In this document: positions 55,255 to 64,000 of the stretch, piece after piece
Layout: each line of letters begins with the position of its first letter
Position numbering within the stretch: position 1 is the stretch's first letter
NCBI GenBank assembly: GCA_954871525.1
Contig: OX940864.1
Coordinates: 15,556,001-15,620,000, forward strand
Length of the DNA: 64,000 nt
Source: Parietaria judaica
Lineage: Eukaryota; Streptophyta; Magnoliopsida; Rosales; Urticaceae
Direction: 5' to 3'
Position numbers and translations under genes: made by a program
Notes under the pieces: generated by a model
The model's database searches: none
Told to the model about the DNA's origin: nothing
The model's input: only the letters and a program-made list of their open reading frames with translations

Positions 55255-56110
55255 TGTTGGGATTTATGCCCACAAAGGAGACATGAAGGACCTTTTAGCA
55301 AATACGTACTCGATGTAATAATACGATTATGTTCTTTTGCTGAGAATTAAATAAAGATTAAATATTCATTCTTATATATTTAAGTTTGAGTTTATGAATG
55401 TATGTCTACGCCCTGAAACTATCATCAACGAAAGAAGAGTTAAGTACGGACTTAACATGATACCTCTTCTTGACTAGTTTAAAATGAACAGTTCACAATC
55501 TTAGGATCGAATGGGCAATCGTATCCGATTAATGATTGTTTGAATAAACTACTGATATCGGATCTTGTAATATTGAGAGTTGTGACTCTAGAGTTTATTC
55601 TTGATATCTTAATGAAGACAACGAACTAGACCTGTGACACTTTGAAGTTTGAGATAAAACCGTTTCATTACTCGAAACTTCAAAATCACAAACAAGGGGT
55701 ATTTTTCGTAATTACCTAAATCATGAAGTGAAATAGTGAATACATAACTTCTTGTGACACTTTGTGACGTTTGACTAGTCAATGAGCAAACCCAAAGATA
55801 TGGAATAAAGCCCGACAATTGGTGTCATAATACTGTCTCGTTGAACTATGTGATTTACAAATATGGAATTTGTGTTGTAAAAATGTTGCGGCATTAGTAT
55901 CACGTCATGCTTTGTTCTTTGAAGTGTGAGCGAACAAACGGGGCCTGGTATTCAGTAAATAATATATTCTCTGAATAAAACATGTGACATGTTGTGACAT
56001 CTCACTTTATGTTTTTCTCGTGCACAAACAACAAAGGAGTTGGTGAAATAATAACCGAGGGGTAAAACGGTAATTTTACATTCCTCTTGGCTACTGATGT
56101 TCCTTGGTAA
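55255..56110 (+). mobile_element. Probable Copia-type LTR, solo or fragment
   Basis: Opens TGTTGGGATTTATGCCC, a common start for plant Copia LTRs, and runs about 850 bp without coding frames. No second copy, primer site or clean duplication was found, so the right end is approximate. Confidence 0.4.
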
Positions 56111-56212
56111 TTATTATTATTGCACGTACAATAAGACATCACTATAATATTACGAAAAAATTAAGTATGCATTAAAAAAAATATATAAATAGATGTATAT
56201 TGATAATAATAA

Positions 56213-56680
56213 GGGTTAATGACGGTAAAAATACCCAAAGTTTGGTCAAAGAACCCCTCGTGTACCCAAAGTTTAAAAGTGGTGGCAAAAATACCTAAAG
56301 TCTTATTTGAGGAGTTGACCACTCCATTCTCGTAACGCCGTTAACTTACTTGTTAACTCTGGCCACGTGGACAAATCTGTTTTGTTAAGTGTAACCATTA
56401 GGGGTTCAATTAGCTGTATTAAATAGTATCAATTAGGGGTTTAATTCATTGTTTTATTGTAAACGAGGCTGATGTGGGCTCGTTCACGTGGCAAAAATTA
56501 TTATTTCAACAACCCACGTTTGTTCGCGTGGCCAGAGTTAACGAGTAAGTTAACGGCGTTACGAGCATGGAGTGGTCAACTTCCCAAATGCGACTTTGGG
56601 TATTTTTGCCACCACTTTTAAACTTTGGGTACACGAGGGATTCTTTGACCAAACTTTGAGTATTTTCGCCGTCATTACCC
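56213..56680. mobile_element. Long-TIR MULE-type MITE, 468 bp
   Basis: GGGTTAATGACGGTAAAAAT at the left; the right end has lost one A (GTCATTACCC). The arms are strongly similar to the MITE at 33657. The flanks are TAA repeats, so the 9-bp duplication (TAATAATAA) is consistent but not decisive. Confidence 0.85.
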
Positions 56681-56970
56681 ATAATAATAATAATAAAACA
56701 AACTATATTCACTACGTACATAGAAAAATTAATTAAAATCTACTTTCATGAATATAAATATATATTTTTAGACATCATTCACTTTATATTTTTATCTTCA
56801 TAGAACATCTCTCGTTTTTTTATGAAGTTTACTTATTTTTGGGAAAATGACGGCATAAGTACCCAAAGTCTTTGAAAACTTGACATTAAGTTTCCATTTT
56901 TTTGTGTGGCAAAAGTTGCCAAACACTTATTTTGTGCATTCCGTCATGTTTTCGCCCCGAACCGCATCAC

Positions 56971-57732
56971 TGTTAAGGTCGGATTTGGTCAAATCCATCC
57001 TCAACACAACTTGTGTCGTTTGGTCCATAAACGACATGAGGGGAGGCGAGGAAGTTCGTCACCCGAGGAAGAGTACCCCCGAGGAGGTTCATCCACGAGG
57101 AGACGCAACCACGCGAGAGCAAGTTGCGATGAAGCGTCCCATCACTCCCGACGAGGAACTTCGTCATGATGATTGTGCAGGGTCGAATGACCCTTGACGA
57201 GACGTGCATTTAATGAAGCCGACCTACTCACTCGATGAGAGCGTTAGCGACGAGGCTTGCAGAGCCGAATGACGGCTGACGGGAAGCGCATTTAATGAGG
57301 CGCACCTACCCATTACGGCAGCCTGCTCGGAAGTGACATAAAGCAAGGATTTACCATGCTGCCCTCAAATCACGCCAGAGAATGAATGATTAAAGGGAAA
57401 AAAAGGCGGGAAAGATGCGAGAGGAAGGCTTGGTAAAACTCTATAAAAGGCAAGATAAGCCTCATTTGTAAAGGTTGGGAAAATTAGAGAAGAGAGCCCC
57501 GAAAAGAGAAAAAATGAGGTCTTGTAATAGAAAAGGCTAAGGAAACATAGAGAGGAAATAGGAGAGAGTGGATGTTCATGATCCTTCATCTGTCCAGCTA
57601 TTCAACGGAAGAAAACCGAGGTCATTTCGGAAAATATAATAAAACAGAGATATTCATCATTTATTCTTGTTTATTTGTTATATGGTGATTGTCTTTGTGA
57701 CTGGAAAAGGGTGGTGAAAATCGCCCTCTACA
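56971..57732 (+). mobile_element. Solo LTR, 762 bp
   Basis: Starts TGTTAAGGTCGG, ends CCCTCTACA, with a perfect 5-bp duplication ATCAC at 56966-56970 and 57733-57737. Same family as the LTR in the HPt relic (shared start, TTCAACGGAAGAAA block and end). A TATA-like CTATAAAAGG is near 57441. Confidence 0.92.
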
Positions 57733-57739
57733 ATCACGT

Positions 57740-58094
57740 ATCACATTTTCAAACCCATTAAATATATCATTTTTAATTAAACTAATTTATCAATGATAAA
57801 CAATAGTATATTCAATGGGTTTAAAAACGTGACACTCGGCGCAAATCTAGACAAAAATATGACGGAACACACAAAATAAGAGTTTAGAAACTTTCACCGC
57901 CCAAAAAATGAGAACTTAATGTCAACTTTTCAATAACTTTTAAAATTTATGCGGCAATTTTCACTTATTTTTTAGCTTGGTACTATTGTAGTGGTTAAAT
58001 ACAGATGAAAAAAGTACAAAGTTGATGCTCAAATAGAGATAGATTTACAAAAGAGACAGTTAAAAAGATAAAAAGTATAGATGAAAAATGCATA

Positions 58095-58156
<62 letters not shown>

Positions 58157-58565
58157 CATAATAGATGATACTCACTTTTATTATAAATTTTCAACAAATT
58201 GTACTAATAATAGCACAAAAATTCAACAAATTATACTAATAATAAATTACAATAACTAAATTTTATCATGAAATTTATTTAAAAAAAATTATATATTTTT
58301 TTGTCTATTTATGGCTACATGACATTGACTTCTTTTTTATTATTATATATAATCCTTTATTTTGCCTTTTATAGGACTATGTTAATATATATAATTTAAC
58401 TCACGAGCAAATTATGTAAGGGCAAATTTACAAAATTCAAAGTTACTAGATCACAAAACAATGCCGAGTCCAAATGCATTATTCTTCTCGAGTCTTTAGC
58501 GTAATTTCGACACTTTGTTTGATCGGGTATCAAATGTTAGCGCAAATGTTCAAAGTTGACCACTA

Positions 58566-58629
<64 letters not shown>

Positions 58630-59190
58630 GCACGACTATCTTATTTGTTTCTGCAATTAGCTCATTGACTACTTCATGAATAATACGCTGTCACCCTTGC
58701 ATAAATATTCTAATAAATGAATAATTGATTGGTTAACTGCCCTTAGATTAAATATGAAAAAACGTGTTGCGTATGTTTTTCTTTAGGAATGTAATGCATT
58801 ATTGTCTTTCATAAATACCAATAATATTAAAATATTCGAGTTCTCTTCGCTAGATTTCGACATTCTTAATGTATATTGTTTGAAGGAAAAAAAAAAAATG
58901 CAAGTTGAGCCATCAAATAAACTAATAATTATATTATTTGCAAAGAAAATAGCATGAGTGAACAAACGTGACTTATAAGGTTTCTAGTATAAAAGTTATA
59001 TACCACTTAATTTTATAAATATAATTCAAACCCCTCTTTATTTATACTCATAACAGAAAACGTGAATCAAATAATTCTATTAATTATTTTCTAGGAGACG
59101 CGCGAACACAATCAAAGAAATCGCCATGAAAAGTCATAATTAAACACATTAATTCATGGCATTGAATTAGTGTTTACTACATGCTATATA
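57740..59190. other. Intergenic AT-rich DNA
   Basis: No gene seen. Contains two long (TA)n arrays at about 58096-58154 and 58571-58628. Confidence 0.75.
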
Positions 59191-59191
59191 A

Positions 59192-60911
59192 TCTATATAT
59201 ATATAAAAGGACAGTTTTACAAGTATGACATGGCATGATCAAAAGCAAAGAAATGTGAATTCCTATTTTCTCATATTTTTTATTTTTTAAAATAGTCCCC
59301 CACTCAAATGGTATTGAATCAAAGAATATTAAATACCCGTAACATATCATCTTTGATGCATAAAAATTTAGGATTGCATATACTTGATTAATATTGAACA
59401 AAGAATATTAAATACACAACAAATTAAAAATGCTATGCTATATAGCTATGATATTCGACTCATATTTTTTAGGTTGTTTTATATTTTCTTTTAGTTTAGT
59501 ATTTTCTCTTATTAATAATATGTAGGTTGTTTTGTATTTTTATGAAATGTGTTATGTTTATAATTCGTATCATTTTTTTGTGTATTTTTTATATCAAATA
59601 CTATTTATTAACTAAGTACACGTTTTTATTAATAACATGTCTAATTGCAAGACTTTAGTATGGGAAGTTCTTTCCATTTCCATTATAAATGCAACGTTTT
59701 TTTTTTCCTTCAGTAACATATATTTTCAATATTCATTAATGGTACTTCAATTCTTATTATTTGTATCTAAAGCAGTTTTTGTAACCATCTAATTAATACA
59801 TTATAGACTCTTCCTGTCCTAATTATTAAAATCAAATAATTATGGTAGTTCTTCATGTGCTTTCATGTCTTTATATAATACTATTGTCCAGCCGGAAGAT
59901 AAAATTTGGATCTTCATTTGTTCTTTGTTTTTTTTTGCAATTAGTATCATTCATCATGGAATGCTAAGGAACATGGAGTTTTTATCAAGGTATATTTTGT
60001 GTTAAATTATTTTGTAGTTTTTATATATATATATATATATATATTATCATTTGGTATATTGTCTGATCTAATTTGGGAATGTTACTATTTTATACGCCCT
60101 AAATTTTCTTTAGTCTCTTTTTTGCTCATTGTATGTTTTCTTTTTTCTTCATAAAGTTTGTACTTAGTTCATCCAAAGAATTTTTTAACATCATCCACGT
60201 CGGAAATCTTCGGTATCCTGGTGAGTTTTTTAATTTTATTATTTTTTACATAAAAGATGGATTATATAAGATGAGAATCATATATAAGATTCACTGACTT
60301 TTATAACAAGTTTTTTTTTTTTTTAGAATTTTGATTTAAAAATAAGTATTTAATTGATGCCGTCTTTTTAAAAAATAATATTTTTTTAAGTAAAAAAATG
60401 ATAAATAATTGCTTCATATATTTGTATGGAAACAAGAAGAAAACGCTGTTTGATAAAAATGATTTGTAATTTCAAAAGAAGCTAGCTGAATGCTATACTC
60501 ATATTTTCCCCTTTATCTTCATATATGATGAAGAAATTAGAAATATACGGTTCGAGCATTTCGTGAGAACATGAAGAATTATACTGACAAATAAAATCTT
60601 ATTGGATTAGATTCATTATATTTCGCAAAATAATTAATGGGTAAACTCACTCTCTTTTTAACCGTATGTAATCAGTCTAAACACTTTCATTGATAACGAT
60701 AGTAAGTGAAAAATAGAGTATTATATTTAATTTCGCACATACAGAGCAGAGCCAAATATATTAAATTGATGCCATTTTCCCTCTAATAAGTTTGTTCGAT
60801 GGTTTAGTTAGTACCCATTTTGTGTTTTGTAATGCATGCCCAACTTTTTTTTGTCATGTTTAAAATCTAAAATAGTTGAAAGTATCTTTGAAAGTTTATA
60901 TATGGAACAAA

Positions 60912-60959
<48 letters not shown>

Positions 60960-61354
60960 TATAACGCTAATTCAATTCATCTAAAGAAGAAATAATAATA
61001 ATAATAAAAGATAACATGACGTGACAAGTTGTGAATAAGGTATTGAAAATTTTATTTTTTAATTGATTTAGATTATCTTTTAGCCTCTCTCTTTTTCATC
61101 TCTTCGTGTTTGAAAAATCAATCATTATTTACTATATTGATTATGCATAATAATTAATTTATGGTTATTTACAATATTGATTGCACATGATGTAATCAAG
61201 TCATACTAAATTCCCTTGAAAGTAACCCGCAGAGTTTATTAAGATTAGTTTCATAATTTTAGTAAAAGTGAATAATTTATTAGTGTTTTTCCATTGCATT
61301 TTGCATGTCTTTTAAGTTACTTTATCTCTTCGATTCTTTTCTCAGTTATTTAAA

Positions 61355-61413
<59 letters not shown>

Positions 61414-62381
61414 TGTGCGCTTGAATCTGGATCAATTCCATGTTTTCTATCATTTTAGGTTTAATAGAATCACATAGGCAAGGTTCTTGATCAAACGGCA
61501 ACGTAGGAATATGGTCCAACGATTCCTACCTAGGCAGGCAGCTTCTCCTCCTTCGGCGAGAATATCATCATCGAGTTTGCAGTCGATACATTTCCAATGC
61601 CGAGAAGACCAAGGCCGTTGTGACAACGTCAATGTACACGTTAGCGGAAACAAGAGCTCCTATGAAGATTGCTAAAGATTTTTTCCATTACTAGAATGAG
61701 TGGTTTCTTACACGCAAAGGAGAATTTGGATAAGTTTTATTATACGTAGAAGACATTATTTCAAGCTTGATTATTTTTGCGTGTTGTGTTTGTATATTTA
61801 TCATTTCTATTTTGTTCTATTTCTAGACTCACGAAGGGAAACAAAAGTAATTTCTTATAACTTCAATTGGGTGATTATTAAACCACAATTGCAACACAAT
61901 TTGCGTATTGTATCTGTATATGTTTCATTTCTATTTAGCTCTGTTTTTAATCTCCGTTGGAGAAACAAAAGTAATTTCTTTTAACTTCTTATTTGAGTCA
62001 CTATTGAAGCATTTGCATCACAATTTGATAAGGCTTTTTTTTTTTTCTTCTAAAAAGAACACGTATAATTTTAATCTTCATCAATTGTAAGTTAATTGGT
62101 TAATTTAGGATACTTTATAGAGAAAAAATACAATGATAATTTCGTGTATCATTGTTTTCTTGCTTATAGATCATTTATCAAATTTGAAAGATTCGTTTGT
62201 ACTATAGTAAATCACTTCTTATATCGACGACAATATTTTTGTTATCGGTACACTTTTTTAAGTATAATATATTTACAAATATACATGAGCTCATTTTTTA
62301 ACATCAAATAAATGTAAATCATCTAAATGTATATAGAAGTTTTTCTTTCGCCACCGCGCGAAGCGCGGTGCCGTTCACTAG
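59192..62381 (+). mobile_element. Non-autonomous Helitron, 3190 bp
   Basis: The 5' end TCTATATATATATAAAAGG follows A59191, a typical plant Helitron start. The 3' end has the perfect hairpin CACCGCGC-GAA-GCGCGGTG at 62352-62370 and CTAG at 62378-62381, followed by T, so insertion is between A and T as expected. No Rep/helicase is encoded. Exon-like scraps include about 60184-60222 (ends |GTGAGT) and 61460-61672 (GC-richer, open after a TTTTAG acceptor). Their origin is not recognised. Confidence 0.87.
60907..60957. repeat. (AAT)n microsatellite in the Helitron
   Basis: About 50 bp of AAT repeat. A (TA)n run follows at about 61358-61410. Confidence 0.95.
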
Positions 62382-63240
62382 TGGTTTATAGGACTTCATA
62401 TTGGACATGTGTTTCGTTTCTGTGCTTAATGTACATGTGCTTACGACTAACGCATTATATATTATATACGTGTGTGTATATATATATAATACTATGGATA
62501 ATTACAGCTAAAGTATCCAAACTTTTTCATCAAGTGCTATATTTTTAAGCTTCTAATTAAGCTAATTAAATAATCAAGATCTTAAATTTTACATATCATT
62601 GATTCTGTTTCAATTTTTTCTTTTATACAACACAACTCAAATTGACATCTTTTTACGTTTCGAGATCTTTTAATAATAATTAATAGTTTATTTTGCGGCA
62701 TACATGTCAATGACTTAACACTTAACGAACACATATATGGGGAAAAAAAATAATTGAAACGGTAAATTTCACGATATTTGATATTCAATCAGTATAAATA
62801 AAAATTTAAAATATACTGTTATATTTTTGTATAAACTTAAATATTTTTCCACAATTATTTTTGTACTTACGATACCTCTTGCGGGGAAGATAGAGGGTAT
62901 TCAAGACATATATTAATATTATCCTATCTCTCGTTATATATCTTATCCTAATGACTGCCACATATTCTAGAATAATCAGGACATGTATAAACAAGTACAA
63001 CTAAAGATCTCTTTGTAGACTAATCCATGGATTGGTTTGAATTATGCTAATTAAATATTAAAATATATGTTTTCTATTCATTCTGCTATCCGTTTTTTGT
63101 GAATATTTATTTTATACGTGTATTTGTATAACTCAATTTAACACTTACTTAAATTTTTCTTTATTTTTTATGTTGTAACTGACTTAATTAAATTTTTCTT
63201 AAGTGACTTATAAATATTTGTAATCTATCATCATAATTTG
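62382..63240. other. Intergenic, nothing recognised
   Basis: AT-rich, short frames only, no convincing element ends. Confidence 0.7.
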
Positions 63241-63253
63241 ATTAAAAAAAAAA

Positions 63254-64000
63254 AGGCAAATGAGCTAAATGCTCATTTTGATCAAACTTTTTTTAAGAAA
63301 ATGTCCAGACCTATTTATAGTAATTAAACCTACCAATTAATTGAATTGTGGGCTAATATACCCTTCATTTTTTTTTACGTTTGACTTTTTTATTCGGTAT
63401 TTAAATATCAATTATAATTAACTAAAATCATTTTTGATTTATTTGTAAAAATATGTTCCTTAACTGTAGCTAAATAGAATAACATATCAATGAAAAAAAA
63501 ATCCATAAATTGTGCTTAATTATTCGAATAACCTTATTAATAGGATATTTTCACCGATTTTTTATTTCTTCAAATTTTGAAACAATTGTACAATTACGAA
63601 GTTGTAGCTATATATACCAAATTCGTGTAATATTTACAATTACGAAGTTGTAACTATATATACGATTTTGTAACTGCGAATATTTACGAAGTTGTAACTA
63701 TATATACCAAACTGTAACTATATATAACAAGCGAGTAGTTTGCTATATATACGAAGTTGTAACTATATATACCAAGCGAGCAGTTTGCTATATATACGAA
63801 GTTGTAAATATATATACCAAAATTGTAACTATATATATCAAGCTAGCAGTTGGCTATATATACGAAGTTGTAACTATGCATACCAAACTGTAACTATATA
63901 ACTGCGAATATTTACGAAGGTGTAACTATATATACCAAGCGAGTGAGGGAGAAGCGGAGCTTGGCAACCGAGAGAGTAGTAGAACCGGAGAGAAATAATG
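63254..64000 (+). mobile_element. Start of an element related to 50553-52041, cut by the window end
   Basis: Its opening text (GCAAATG..., then GGGCTAATATACCCTTCATTTTT) parallels the left part of the 50553 element. It continues into a minisatellite (63560-63940) of units like TACGAAGTTGTAACTATATATACCAA, then turns GC-richer at 63940 with GAGGGAGAAGCGGAGCTTGG. The same order (TIR, minisatellite, GC-rich block) occurs in the other element. Confidence 0.5.

Overview
This is plant nuclear DNA, almost certainly from a eudicot. It is AT-rich, the genes have many short GT-AG introns, and the protein families are plant ones: an SBT4-type subtilase, a bZIP62-type factor, an IQM calmodulin-binding protein and an AHP-type phosphotransfer protein. 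Most of the window is transposable elements, many with terminal repeats and target-site duplications (TSDs) that can be read directly. I see no operon, phage, CRISPR array or organellar segment.

Host genes, left to right: (1) a full-length 11-exon subtilisin-like protease on + (6839-13702, 753 aa, XSP1/SBT4.14-like). (2) A six-exon bZIP gene on - (18417-20397, 409 aa), with a TATA box and four CACGTG motifs upstream. (3) A broken histidine-phosphotransfer (AHP-like) gene on + (27150-29445), split by a solo LTR just before its phospho-acceptor histidine and lacking its last exon. (4) A nine-exon IQM-family gene on - (39602-43268, 463 aa). None of these is obviously co-regulated with another.

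Mobile DNA: 1-6400 holds a hAT end, a Helitron 3' end, a hAT MITE with a perfect TSD, and a 5'-truncated LINE. 13999-18110 holds a hAT-like element, an LTR remnant, a tRNA-derived SINE with a 17-bp TSD, and another hAT MITE. 20949-21244 is a small hAT derivative whose termini match the full-length hAT at 34427-39002. 24198-26815 is a complete non-autonomous LTR element with unusual TA...TA LTR ends. 27809-28578 and 56971-57732 are two solo LTRs of one family. 29871-39278 is a nest: a large-LTR, tiny-interior element forms a palindrome of about 2.4 kb, contains a 5S-bearing Cassandra-like unit at its primer-binding site, and is interrupted by a MULE-type MITE and by the full-length hAT with an apparently intact two-exon transposase. 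43924-45018 is a Tourist-like element. 45072-48720 is a PIF/Harbinger element with an intact Myb-like gene and a frameshifted transposase. 50112-52474 is a pair of ~440-bp direct repeats enclosing an element with a captured exon-like ORF. 53389 onward is a CACTA end. 59192-62381 is a complete non-autonomous Helitron with the same 3' hairpin as the one ending at 2991.

The likeliest novelty is structural: the autonomous-hAT/MITE pair, the chimeric palindromic LTR nest, and the gene-breaking solo LTR. I found no convincing new multi-gene biochemical system.
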